Shown here: positions 44,133-55,049 of the stretch, piece by piece
Position numbering within the stretch: position 1 is the stretch's first letter
How the letters are laid out: every line of letters begins with the position of its first letter
Assembly: GCF_001886495.1 (NCBI RefSeq)
Contig: NZ_CP018022.1
Location: 992,001 to 1,056,000, forward strand
DNA from: Spiroplasma sp. NBRC 100390
GTDB lineage: Bacteria > Bacillota_I > Bacilli_A > Mycoplasmatales > Mycoplasmataceae
DNA: 64,000 nt
Direction: 5' to 3'
Notes under the pieces: generated by a model
Databases searched by the model: none
The model's input: only the letters and a program-made list of their open reading frames with translations
What the model was told of the DNA's origin: nothing
Position numbers and translations under genes: made by a program

Positions 44133-45171
44133 TAATCTCAACCTTTCTATCTTCTTTTTGATATGCTTCTCTAATGCGGTTTGCTAATCACTCTAATACT
44201 TCGTAGAGCTTATCATATTCCAAGCGCTTTGGTCCCACCAAAGCAATTCCCCCTTCTTGCATATCATCAACTTTATATGTTGTTGTTAATAATGCCATAT
44301 CGTCATTATTAAATCCTGTTTCATTTCCAATTTGAATGGAAACCAAATCTTCATTTGGATTATCTTGTTGTTTTTTAAAATAATCAAACGGGGAAATTGT
44401 TTCAATAAAGCGAATGATTTGTTTAATTCGTTCTGGATTATTATACTCAGGATTTTGTAACATATATTGTAAACCATGAGTTGAATAACTTGGCTTAACA
44501 ATGCTTGTTACAGCATTCGCAAATTGTTTTAAAATATATTCATAGTGTTTAACTTGTTGTTCTAACACTGGCCGAATAACATCAAACTTAGCAGTAATAT
44601 CAGTTATTTTGGTGTTTTCTAACCGACTATTGAATAATTCAATTGAAATTTGTAAATCATTAATTGAACTATTGTCATCAATATTAAATAATTTGTTTTC
44701 AACATGGCCATTTGTTAAAACAAAGACAACAACAGCTTGGGTCGCAGAAATTGGCAATAACTCAATTTTCTTTAGCATCTCTTCTTTAAAATTTGGACCA
44801 ACAACAACCGTTGTTAAATTTGTCATTTCACTTAAAATTTGACCTGTTTGATCAAGAATATCATTAATTGACATATTACGATCAACAAATAATGCTTCAA
44901 TGCGGTCTTTAATATCATCAATATTTTTTTCATCCATTAGATTATCAACATAATAACGATATCCTCTTGTTGATGGAATTCGTCCCGATGAAGCATGTTC
45001 TTTTTCTAAAAAACCTTCTTTTTCTAAAATTGCACATTCATTCCGAATTGTGGCAGAAGAAGAATCTATTAAGGGTGAAGCCATAATAGCTTTACTTCCA
45101 ACAGGCTGCGCTGTTTTTGTGTATTCTTCCACAATTACTTTTAAGATGTTTTCTTGTCGTTGGGTTAACAT
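44125..45171 (-). CDS. hrcA: Heat-inducible transcription repressor HrcA
   Basis: A 348-residue repressor that binds CIRCE operators. The winged-helix domain (LTQRQENILKVIVEEYTKTAQPVGSKAI) is followed by the dimerisation and inserted domains. A TGA at 44188-44190 is Trp, and the protein continues 20 residues past it. The start at 45171 follows AGGAGGT. It is the first gene of the chaperone operon and should regulate itself and clpB through the CIRCE-like sites nearby. Confidence 0.95.
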
Positions 45172-45213
45172 CACCAGCACCTCCTAATTCCAATTCTTAT
45201 TTAAATTTGGCAA

Positions 45214-45233
45214 TTAACACTAAATAGTGCTAA
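45214..45233. promoter_or_regulatory. CIRCE-like short inverted repeat upstream of hrcA
   Basis: TTAACACT-N4-AGTGCTAA forms an 8-bp inverted repeat about 45 nt before the hrcA start, just past the expected transcription start. The arms match CIRCE, but the spacer is 4 nt instead of 9. Confidence 0.5.
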
Positions 45234-45240
45234 CAATAAT

Positions 45241-45268
45241 ATTATAAATTATCATTCTTAGAATGCAA
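45241..45268 (-). promoter_or_regulatory. Promoter of the hrcA-grpE-dnaK-dnaJ operon
   Basis: TTGCAT, 16 nt, and a perfect TATAAT on the minus strand. The -35 lies inside the CIRCE-like element at 45249-45275. Confidence 0.7.
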
Positions 45269-45275
45269 GTGCTAA
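45249..45275. promoter_or_regulatory. CIRCE operator of the hrcA operon
   Basis: On the plus strand TTATCATTC-N9-AAGTGCTAA fits the CIRCE consensus TTAGCACTC-N9-GAGTGCTAA at 7 of 9 and 8 of 9 positions with the exact spacing. It covers the -35 of the hrcA promoter, so HrcA binding would block RNA polymerase. It also overlaps the stop of clpB. Confidence 0.75.
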
Positions 45276-47413
45276 TTTAATTTTGTACTGTTTTTAATAA
45301 CCATTTTGTTATTGGCAACATCAATCGTATATGATTTTCCTTCTTGAATTTCTTCAGAAATAATAGCATGTGCAATTAATGATTCAAGGTTCCGTTGAAT
45401 ATAACGTTTGATTGGTCGAGCACCAAATTCACGATCATATCCTTCATTTAAAATTTTTTCTAAAACAGCTTCTGAATAAGTAATACGAATATTTTTACTA
45501 TTTTCAATTCGTTGCGTTAATTCCGATAATTCTTTTTCAATAATTTCTTTAATCACTTCTTTAGATAAAGCATTAAAGGTTACAACATTGTCAATTCGGT
45601 TTAAAAATTCTGGTTTAAATTTTTTAGCTAATTCTTTTTGAATTAATAAACCAACTCCCTCATTGTTTTCATTTAATAAATATTCCGACCCAATGTTTGA
45701 AGTCATAATAATAATTGTATTTTTAAAATCAACTGTTTTTCCTAGCGAATCAGTTAAACGACCATCTTCTAAAATCTGTAAAAGAATATTCAGGATATCG
45801 GGGTGGGCCTTTTCAATTTCATCAAATAAAACAATTGAATATGGATTACGACGAACAGCTTCTGTCAATTGTCCCCCTTGTTCATAACCAACATAACCTG
45901 GCGGCGCGCCAATTAACTTACTAACAGAATGCTTTTCCATATATTCTGACATATCTAATCGTACCATCTGTTTTTCTGAGTTAAACAAAACATAAGCTAA
46001 GCTACGAGCAACTTCAGTTTTTCCAACCCCAGTTGGACCCAAAAATAAGAAACTACCAATTGGTTTGTTGGGATCTTTAATACCACTACGACTACGAATA
46101 ATTGCATCGGAAACTGCATCAATTGCCTCGTTTTGACCACGAACACGACGACATAAAATCTTATTTAAATTCATTAGTTTTGCTTTTTCGGTTTCAACTA
46201 AGCGGTCAACAGGAATTCCTGTTCATTTTCCAACAATTGCTGCAATTTCACGTTCAGTTACATCTTCTTTTAACAAGTGTGACTCAGAAGCACTTTTTTC
46301 TTGCTCATGTAATTGTTGTTCTAACTTTGGCAATAAGGCGTATTGAATTTCTCCCGCACGATTAAAATCACCGCGTAATTGAGTTTGTTCTAATTCTTTT
46401 TTTAATTGTTCAACTTCTGATTTTAAATTTTTTAATTTAGTAATACTTTCTTTTTCGGAATTTCACTGAATTTCTAATTTTTCTTGTTTTGCTTTTAATG
46501 GTTTTAATTCATTTGCAATATCAACTAACCGTTCATTAGAAGCTTTATCGGTTTCTTTTTGTAAAGCAGCTTTTTCAATTTCTAATTGAACAACACGGCG
46601 ATTTAAATTATCTAACTCAGTTGGCACTGATGCAATTTCTGTTTTGATTGTTGCTGATGCCTCATCAATTAAGTCAATTGCTTTATCTGGCAAAAAACGA
46701 TCAGTAATATAACGTGATGATAAATTAACAGCAGCTACTAAGGCATTATCATGAATTTTAACGCCATGAAAAGTTTCAAAGCGTTCTTTTAAGCCACGCA
46801 AAATTGAAATACTTTCATCAATTGTTGATTCAGCAACCATGACTTTTTGAAAACGACGTTCTAAAGCAGCATCTTTTTCAATATATAAACGATGTTCATC
46901 TAATGTTGTGGCACCAATACAATGTAACTCACCACGAGCTAACATTGGCTTTAGTAAATTACTAGCATCCATACTTCCTTGGGTTTTTCCAGCACCAATA
47001 ATTAAATGTAATTCATCAATAAATAAAATAATATCACCATTTGATTCTTTTACTTTATTCATTACCGCTTTTAAACGTTCTTCAAATTCTCCTTGGAATT
47101 TAGCTCCCGCAATTAAGGCCCCCATATCTAATTCATAAATGGTTTTATTTTGTAAATTACTAGGGATATCACCTTTAACAATTCGTTGTGCTAATCCTTC
47201 AACAATCGCAGTTTTCCCAACTCCCGGTTCTCCAATTAAGACCGGATTATTTTTTGTTCTACGAGATAAAATTCGGACTACCCGGTTAATTTCGTCTTCA
47301 CGTCCAATAATTGGATCTAATTTTCCAGCAATTGCTTCTTTATTAAGATTTTTAGTAAATTTTTCAAGAACCTTTGGATCTTTCCCTGGCTCATATTGTT
47401 GTGCAAATTCCAT
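45272..47413 (-). CDS. clpB: ATP-dependent disaggregase ClpB (short form)
   Basis: A 713-residue Hsp100 that rescues aggregated proteins together with DnaK. It has two AAA+ modules: Walker A GEPGVGKT in the first and GPTGVGKT in the second, Walker [12 protein letters not shown] and [12 protein letters not shown], and a coiled-coil middle domain between ([10 protein letters not shown] to [12 protein letters not shown]). The usual N-terminal substrate domain of about 145 residues is missing, as in other mollicute ClpB proteins. A TGA at 46463-46465 is Trp. Start follows AGGAGG. Two CIRCE-like sites lie upstream. Confidence 0.95.
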
Positions 47414-47429
47414 AAAGTACCCTCCTCTT

Positions 47430-47456
47430 TTAGCACTCTCACTCTTTGTCTGCTAA
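47430..47456. promoter_or_regulatory. CIRCE operator 1 of clpB
   Basis: TTAGCACTC-N9-GTCTGCTAA has a perfect left arm and 7 of 9 in the right arm. It lies in the 5' untranslated region, directly before the ribosome binding site of clpB. Confidence 0.8.
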
Positions 47457-47468
47457 TTTAATATTTAT

Positions 47469-47496
47469 ATCTTATCATAGTTGTTAGCAAAGTCAA
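47469..47496 (-). promoter_or_regulatory. Promoter of clpB
   Basis: TTGACT, 16 nt, TAAGAT on the minus strand. The -35 lies within the second CIRCE-like site, the same arrangement as at hrcA. Confidence 0.6.
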
Positions 47497-47510
47497 CTAA
47501 ATAGTGCTAA
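47484..47510. promoter_or_regulatory. CIRCE operator 2 of clpB
   Basis: TTAGCAAAG-N9-TAGTGCTAA matches CIRCE at 6 of 9 and 8 of 9 positions with the exact 9-nt spacer and covers the clpB -35. Confidence 0.65.
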
Positions 47511-47598
47511 AATTTTAAAAATAATTTAATTACAAAAATATTAGATATAATAAGAGATAAAGGGAAAAGAAAAAACTTATTTTTAGAAAGGAGTACCA

Positions 47599-48462
47599 AT
47601 GAAATTACAACACTTAGATAAAAAACGTTTAATTTTAATTGATTTAGATGGTACAACATTAATGAACGATGGTAAAACAATCCATCCAAAAACCCAAGAA
47701 GTAATTAAAAAAGCTGTTAATGTTGGCCATAAAGTATGTATTATTACTGGTCGTCCGCACCGAGCAAGTATTCGCTTTTATCGCGAATTAGGGTTAGATA
47801 CATTATTAACAAATTTTGATGGTGGTCATATTCATGACCCTTTAAAACGTGAGTTTAAACGGTTAGTTTTCTCAATTGCATATGATGTAATTATAAGTAT
47901 TATTAATCACCCCGATGTTAAGGACAATGTTGAAAATGTTTTAATCGAACATTATGATAAAGCAATTTGTTGAAAAAAAGATGAGGCAATTGAAAACTAC
48001 TTCCATCTTGATGACGTTGCTGATGATGAATATTTTATTGCTGACCCTTATAATTCTTGAAAAGGTCCCGCTAGTAATATGGCGTTATATTTGAGCGGCA
48101 CTAATAAAACAGACGAAGTATTAAGAATGTTTGAAAACTTCAAAAACTCTGTTCGAATTAATATTGGTCACTATAGTAGTAAGCAAAGCCAAACAATGAT
48201 TAATATTACAAATAAACTTGTTTCAAAAGGATTTGCCGCTGATATTTTAGCGCAATACTATAATGTTGATATTCGCGATGTTATTGCCTTTGGTGATGAA
48301 ATGAATGACTTAGAATTATTACAAAATGTTGGTTATGGCGTTGCAATGAAAAATGGTAATGATAATTTAAAAACTAATGCTCGTGGGATTACCCACTTAA
48401 CTAATGATGAAGGTGGCGTTGGGGATTATTTAGAAAAATTACTAAACGGTGAAAACGTTTAA
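47599..48462 (+). CDS. HAD-superfamily phosphatase (Cof type)
   Basis: A 287-residue hydrolase with motif I DLDGTTL (about residues 15-21), motif II ITGR, and motif IV FGDEMNDLEL. The cap domain is in the middle (subclass IIB). It is a distant paralogue of the protein at 16905-17714. Substrate unknown. It reads divergently from clpB; TATAAT at 47546-47551 and AGAAAGGAG before the ATG give it its own promoter and ribosome binding site. TGA codons occur twice. Confidence 0.87.
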
Positions 48463-48484
48463 AAAAGGGCTAATGCCCTTTTTT
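48461..48484. terminator. Bidirectional terminator
   Basis: AAAAAAGGGC and GCCCTTTTTT form a 10-bp stem with a TAAT loop between the convergent HAD gene and the HEXXH gene. Confidence 0.85.
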
Positions 48485-49616
48485 AAATTAAATAATAATT
48501 TTTAAAATACGTCCCATAAAATTCATTAAGAATTTGTCAATTTAAACCTTTTTGATTATCTGGAGTTAGTAACCATTGGGCAAAACCTTCTGCAAACAAT
48601 TCCGCGTTTCCTCCGGTGCGACCATAACCAGATTGAATAAATGATCAAGCCGCTAATTGTTGTTGAAACGGTGCATTGTTACTAATTCCAACTCGTTTTC
48701 CTAAGTAGCGAACTAATACATCATTTGGACTATAAATAAATCCCCTAATAAAACTTGATGTTTTATCTTTAACTGGAGTACAGCGCCCAGTTGTTGGAGT
48801 AATATTATGGTTAAAACGAAGACGATTATTTGGTCAAACTCAAGCATAATTTGAAATTGCATGCCCTATTTCATGAACAAAGGTTGAAATATTAGTTGCT
48901 GTTGAATGAAACCCAATTTGATATTGAACCTTACTCATTTGTGCTTGTAACGAATGCTCAGTAAACATTAAACATTGTGCTAAATCATTTCCATTCTCTT
49001 TTAATTTTGTAATCGCTATAATTCGGTTATTATATGCTGCATCATATTTTGCAATACTATTATCAATTTCTAAATTATATATTAATTTTTGAAAAACCGA
49101 TGCTCCAAAAATATTAACAAACAAGTTAGCAAAACTAATTAAATTATTACGAAATGGTAATTGTTCTTTATCATCTAAAGCTAACACCATCTCTTCTAAT
49201 TGATATGGATAAAACTTGTTATTTGTTAAACCATTAACTACATCCGCAATTGTATTAAATTGAATCACTGCTTTTTTCTGATTAAATGCCGCTACAATTT
49301 TAGCATCTGCTTGATAAAGCATATTATTTTCACAGCGGTCAATGAAAGCTCAATCATTAGCACTAAGTTGTCTCATTTTACTAGTTGTCTGAGCTAAATT
49401 TTTAAATGTTGCACTTACTAATTGACTATTATTATGGCGAGTTAAATCTATTTTTTGTTTGCTATGATCAGAATATAATAAACAGTCACTATATTCAGCA
49501 TAATTAATTTCATTATTGCTTTTTAGAACACTTCAAAATAATCATGTAAACAATACTGCTAACCCTAAACTCACAATTAAAATTGCAATCATTGTAATAT
49601 TTTTCGTTCTTCTCAT
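48483..49616 (-). CDS. Membrane-anchored HEXXH protein (usual motif order)
   Basis: A 377-residue protein with an N-terminal transmembrane anchor (residues 8-30) and an extracellular domain. HEIGH lies at 248-252, inside TFVHEIGHAISNYA, and the likely third-ligand block ELFAEGFAQWLLTPDNQ at 339-355, about 90 residues later, as in lethal-factor-like gluzincins. Both blocks and their surroundings resemble the protein at 4578-6251, where they occur in reverse order. Start at 49616 with AAGGGGA upstream; an ATG 6 nt earlier overlaps that site. Substrate unknown; an anchored extracellular zinc peptidase is inferred. Confidence 0.75.
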
Positions 49617-49772
49617 AACCATTCCCCTTTAATAAGATTAAGTTTATTATTCATAAAATTGATAAAATATTACATTATACTTTATATAATTATACCAAAA
49701 AATGCTTTAAATTGGAATACCTTGTTGGTATGTAGTGCTCTTAACCATCTAAAAAAGTTTTAATGCAAAAAA

Positions 49773-49796
49773 AACATCCGAAACAAAACGGATGTT
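49773..49796. terminator. Terminator after the acidic protein gene
   Basis: AACATCCG / CGGATGTT stem of 8 bp with an 8-nt loop, followed on the minus strand by TTTTTTTT. Confidence 0.75.
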
Positions 49797-49824
49797 AAAA
49801 CATTAATATAAACAAGATGATAGT

Positions 49825-49848
49825 GGCTATTAGAGTGCTCTAATAACC
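49825..49848. repeat. Long inverted repeat, GGCTATTAGAG / CTCTAATAACC
   Basis: Arms of 11 bases pair at 10 positions across a TG centre. It lies between the 92-residue protein gene and its terminator, with no T-run of its own. Function unknown. Confidence 0.5.
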
Positions 49849-49901
49849 ATTTTGATTGTAGCATTTGAGGTTAAAAAACTATTTTCTAATAAAGAAAAAT
49901 A

Positions 49902-50180
49902 TTAATCATTATTTTCTTCATCATCTTCTGACAAGTTTTTGATTTTCTTTTTATCAATTTTAACTCACCCAGAAGTTTGTTTTTCTTGATTCATTTGTAA
50001 TCAGATATGATAATTTGGATCTGTTGGATTATTTGCTGCTTTTCGTAACTTTAATTTTTGCTCTAATGTTAGATTACTAGGATCAAAATATTCACCTTCA
50101 CCTGCATATTGATCACCATCAATTGCTGCTTTTGCTTTTTTAGCTGCTGCTAAAATTTCAGCCATCGTTTTTTCTGCCAT
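49902..50180 (-). CDS. Small acidic protein, 92 aa
   Basis: A 92-residue soluble protein with an N-terminal Ala/Lys helix (MAEKTMAEILAAAKKAKAAI), a central segment LTLEQKLKLRKAANN, and a very acidic tail (EDDEENND). Two TGA codons are Trp. Strong GGAGGGA ribosome binding site at the ATG 50180. No family recognised. Its own terminator suggests an independent transcript. Confidence 0.6.
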
Positions 50181-50334
50181 TATATCCCTCCAGTATGATA
50201 CCATTAATAGTAATATTATAACATTCTTTAAAGATAACCCCTTAGTTACCTACGTAATTATTAAAAAAGAAAAATAACTTTATTACTTTTCTTGTTTCAA
50301 ATTATCAACTAATAATTTCAATATTACCGTTGAA

Positions 50335-51126
50335 TTAAATTCCATCAAATGTTTCAGCATAAACATTATCATACATATTTAAGTTTTGTAACAATTGAAT
50401 TGTCTTTTTTGTTAACTTAATTTTTTCAATACTATTATTTTCTTTAATATGTTCTAATGTTTCTGCTTTCACAATTGGTTGAATACTAAAATATTTAATT
50501 CACACTAAAACCAATTGGGCAACGGTACAATTATATTTTTTTGCTTCCGTAATTAAAATTTGATTTTCTAAAACCTTCGTAATTGGCGAATATGCCTGGA
50601 CTAAAATATTTTTATCCTGACAATATTGTACCCGATCTCAGCGTTGATTAAAGGGACTAAATTCAATTTGATTAATGTTAGGATAAATCCCTGTTTTCTC
50701 AAATAAAACTTCAATCATATCTTTATCAAAGTTGCTAACACCAACGACACGAATTAAACCCTGTGCCTTACATTTTAATAATTCAACATAGGCTTTAATT
50801 GTTTTGTGAAAATTCATATTTGGACGATGAATTAAAACAATATCTAAATAATTAACATCTAGTCGTTTTAAAGCCCCCAGTACCGCATTTGTTGTATTCT
50901 CTGTTTCAATATCATCACATCAAATTTTTGTTTCAATAATAACATCTTCTCTTTTTGCATTATTAGTAATTAAATATTTTTTAATTGCTTGGCCAACCAT
51001 TTCTTCATTCTGATAAACTTTAGCAGTATCAATAATTTTATAACCATTTTGTAAGGCATTAATAATTGCCTCTTCTTTTTTTAAAAACAAAGTCCCAAAT
51101 GCAATTTTTTCTAAACGAAATGGCAT
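50335..51126 (-). CDS. Aldo/keto reductase
   Basis: A 263-residue NADPH-dependent oxidoreductase. The catalytic tetrad can be seen as Asp33 (IIDTAKVYQNE), Tyr38, Lys67 (ETKIW) and His100 (DIVLIHRP). VVGVSNFD and NQIEFSPF are further landmarks. Length is a little short at the C terminus. Natural substrate unknown. AGGAGGT ribosome binding site; 19 nt separate it from glpX, so the two are probably co-transcribed. Confidence 0.9.
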
Positions 51127-51145
51127 CTTTACAACCTCCTCTAAA

Positions 51146-52132
51146 TTATTTACTATATTTGTTTAATAAATCCTGAACATTATTTGTTATTGGATATTTT
51201 GAAATAATTTGATGATAAATATTATTGTAACCAATAAAAGAATGGACAACATATTCATGATCAATGATTTGTAATGGTTTTAAAACAGTTCCACCCGTTA
51301 AACTAGCTGCAAAAAACATTGCTTCTTCATCAGCAACTAAGTCCCGTTCGGAAAAAATTGTATCATAACTAATTTTCTTGTGTGCTAATGCTTGTTGTTC
51401 AATCTTCATCCGATCTTTAGTTTCACTTTCATTTGGTCAAACTTGTTCATATGCTGTTAAACGTGCAAACATTTTATAGTTAGTTGCAATTGCTAATGCT
51501 CCCATTAGAACACCTTCTGGCGCACCACCAATTCCATATAAAAAATCCGCTTTTTTTAGTACAACATCAATTGCCCCCAAAACATCACCCTCATTAATTA
51601 ATTCAACATGAATTCCTAATGCTTGCATTGTCTTAATAATTGCTTGATGACGAGGTTTATTTAGAATAATACATGATAAATTTTGTTTGATACTTAATAA
51701 AGTTAATAGGATTTTCTCAATTGGTTGAGAAAAATCAATCGTTGCTCCTAAGTCTTCTGATAAAAATAATTTTTCCATATACATTTCTGGAATTTGTAAC
51801 ATTGTATCAATTTTAGCAATAGCAATACACGAGATTGAACCCGGTTCGTTTTTACTGGCTGGAGCTGTTCCTTCAATTGGGTCAACAGCAATATCAAAAG
51901 TAATTGCTTGTTGATGAGAAAAAGTCTGCCCTTGATACAACATTGGTGCTGCATCAAGTTCACCTTCGCCAATTGCGATTTTGGCCTTAACATCATTATT
52001 TGTTAATAACTTATTGATGATATCAACCGCTTTTTGATCTAACATATTTTTATCATTCTTGCCAACTAATTCATATGCAGCAATCACAGCTAACTGGACT
52101 GCGCGTAAAAATAAAAGACTATTTGTTTCCAT
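51146..52132 (-). CDS. glpX: Fructose-1,6-bisphosphatase class II
   Basis: A 328-residue GlpX-type phosphatase, converting fructose 1,6-bisphosphate to fructose 6-phosphate. Metal and substrate motifs are AIGEGELDAAPMLY, DIAVDPIEGT and GIGGAPEGVLMGALA. A TGA joins the two halves near residue 232. The presence of an FBPase in an otherwise glycolytic organism fits sugar-phosphate or lipoglycan precursor synthesis, which is inference. Confidence 0.93.
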
Positions 52133-52212
52133 TGTTCATTCCTTTGCTTGCTATTAATATTTAATCACATAATTGCAAAAATAAAAATGTAAAGTAACTT
52201 ACATTTTTATTT

Positions 52213-53391
52213 TTATAATTTTTTTGTGTCTGATTCTTTTGGGATCTTTCCAAACAGTTCGTGAAAGGCCCGCTTCCAACCAACCTTGCCAGCATACATC
52301 AGAAACTCATTGCTGGAAATAACAAAAGTACAAAAAACAATTGGAATAACATATACTCAATAATATCAAGTTGGTTCTAAAATTTCATTTGGAACGCCAG
52401 TAGCAATAAAGATATACTGTCAAATTGGAGTTCAAAAGAACATTAATAATTGTGTTGATGTTGTATAAGTTGGTCCTGACATTACTAAACAAGCATAATA
52501 TAACATACGTGAACTACCCATAATGATTCCACCAACAATAAAAATTAAGGCATATTGATAATATTGAAAATTAGCAAACACTTTATAACCTTCAACAAAA
52601 CTTTGATGTGAAGCAACAGCAGCAATTGGTGTTCCTAATAATAACATCAATAATGCTGAAGAACCTGTTTTAATTGAAACTGTTTCATGATTAGTAAAAT
52701 TAATTTTTGAAGAACTCATTAAGTGCGACATTCCTAATGCTTCCATCGCATATAAAGCGGCTGTTATTAAAGCTAAACACATCCCACCAATTGATTTTCA
52801 TGTTAACCCTTCATTAATAGCAAAATGAATTGACATTCCTAGAATTAAACAAGTTGAAATAGCTAATGCTGTTCAAGTGTATTTACTCTGGCGAGCACGA
52901 AAGAAAATTGCACTTCCAACTCCAGCTAAAATAACATTTAAGTTTAATAATAAACCAGGAACTGTTCCATCAGTTTGCCCTATATTGTTAATTGTTAATA
53001 ATACTGATAACTGGAAAAAAACCATTGCGAACGGTCCACCTAAAAATCCGTATAAAACAACTAATCATGTTTCCTTATGACGTAGCATTTTAAAAAAACT
53101 AATAAAATTCTTTGGCTTATAAAAAATAAACATCACAAATGCTGCCATTATTTCTTGAATGGTAACATAAAATGTTGCATTAATTGGTGACGCTAAATTT
53201 CCGTAAGGTCCTTGTTCGGGAATCATGTATAACATCAGGGGGACAAATGAATATCCAACTGCTGATATTAATCCATATAGAATCCCTAAAATAATTCGGC
53301 GTTTTGACCGAATCAAATCTAAATCATTTTTTGTTTCTTCTGATTTTAACAAATGTTCATCTGCATTATTGCTTTCTTTTGCATTCATCAT
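52213..53391 (-). CDS. EamA/DMT-like membrane transporter, 392 aa
   Basis: A polytopic protein with about ten hydrophobic segments and a charged N-terminal tail of about 30 residues. Internal repetition of five-helix halves and the GLISAVGYSFVPLMLY start of helix 1 suggest the drug/metabolite transporter (EamA) superfamily. The exact family is uncertain. Two ATGs in tandem (53391, 53388) can start it; the ribosome binding site is weak. Substrate unknown. Confidence 0.6.
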
Positions 53392-53594
53392 TTTTATAAC
53401 TACCTAATCCCATCTTTTTACTACATATTTTTATTACATATTATGTATCATTTTATAATTTTCTTCAAAATTATTTAGTTATATCTTACACTAAATAGCA
53501 CTAAATGTTAAATTTTTTCAACTTTTTTTTATTTTTTTTAAAGTAGGAATATAATAATAATGAATATATATATGATATGGGAGATTCATAAGTA

Positions 53595-54980
53595 ATGAAA
53601 AATAAAGGAAATAAAATTAGTAACTATGAAGAATATGAAATAATTAAAAAAAATATTAAACAAGCAGAAAAATTATTAAAACACTATACCCAACAAACAC
53701 ACGAATCACGTCAACAATTATTAATAAAATTAGAACGGTTAAAAAAACATCCTGATCAAACAAAAGAATTTAAATTAAAATTGCAACTAGAACAATTAAA
53801 CTCAAAAGAAATCGCAATGGTACATCGTTTTGTTAATAAAATTGTTAGCTATGAAGAACAATTAATTAATGTCGAAGATAAATTAGGACTTGCCGATGAT
53901 GTTCGGATTACCAAGATTCGTAACATTAATAAAAAAGAAATGATCAAACAAGAAACTTCTTTAGAACTAAGAAACTATTTGAAAAAAACACAAATTAGAG
54001 GTTATATGTACCTTGTTTTGGCCGGATTGATTTGTACAATTGCTTTTGATTATTTCTTGTCACCATCAAAAGTTTTACCACCTGGAATTGGAGCATTAGG
54101 AAGAATTTTTGCACAATATATTTTTCCACCATTAAATAGCAATAATATTAATAATGCAAACTTAATGTATTATGTTTTTTACATTGTTAATAATATTCCC
54201 TTAATTATTTTTAGTTGATTCTTTGTAAGTCATCGTTTTACCATTAATACTATTATTTTTATGGTTGCTCAAGCAATCTTTCATATTATTTTAAATGGTG
54301 TTGGATCTTATCACGGCATCCCTTATATTAACGCTAATGATTTTCATTTTTTACAAGACTTAAATAAAATTACCGACCCAACAATTCATGATTTATGAAT
54401 TTTCTTCTTTGGATTAATTGCTGCAATCTTAAATGGAATTGCCTTTGGTTTCTTATACATCGCTGATGCTTGCCCTGGTGGAACTGACATTGTTAATAAT
54501 TATATTTCACGCAAAAAGAAAAAACCAGTTGGTAATATTTCAATTATTGTTAATACAGTTTTAATGCTTATTACTTGAGCCATGAGTTATGCAATAAAGA
54601 CACCTACCCCAAATCCATCTTTTGCAACCTATTACTTCTCAGCGCCATTCTTTGCTGCCTTTATGGTAATTATTATTTGTGGTATTGTTTCAAACAAAGT
54701 TTTCCCTCGTTACAGAAACACATCATTACTAATTATAAGTGACAAACCAGAAGTTATTATTACCCGTTTAAAAGAAAATGGTTTCGCCCATAATGCATTA
54801 TGAAAAGTTACTACTAATTATAATGGTGAATATAAAGACAATGCTTATATGGTAATGATTACCATTCCCCTAACAATGTTTAAACGGATTGCAGAAACGA
54901 TTTTATTAGCTGACAATGATGCCATTATTCGTGCCCAAACAACCTTTAAAATTAAACACATGCCTCATAATGATAATTAA
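53595..54980 (+). CDS. YitT-family membrane protein
   Basis: A 461-residue protein. The first 130 residues are a charged coiled coil, which the family usually lacks. A YitT membrane domain follows with five or six helices (GFLYIADACPGGTDIVNNYIS is the family hallmark), then a C-terminal DUF2179 domain (FPRYRNTSLLIISDKPEVIITRLKENGFA). Function of YitT proteins is unknown. Four or more TGA codons are Trp. It reads divergently from the EamA-like gene; TATAAT at 53550-53555 may be its -10. Confidence 0.85.
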
Positions 54981-54991
54981 ATTATTTCTTA

Positions 54992-55026
54992 AAATAAAAT
55001 ATCACCTTACTGGTGATATTTTATTT
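54992..55026. terminator. Bidirectional terminator
   Basis: A 15-bp stem (AAATAAAATATCACC and its complement) with a 5-nt loop between the convergent YitT and ABC permease genes. Confidence 0.85.
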
Positions 55027-55049
55027 CCTTTAAAAATTACAATAATATT

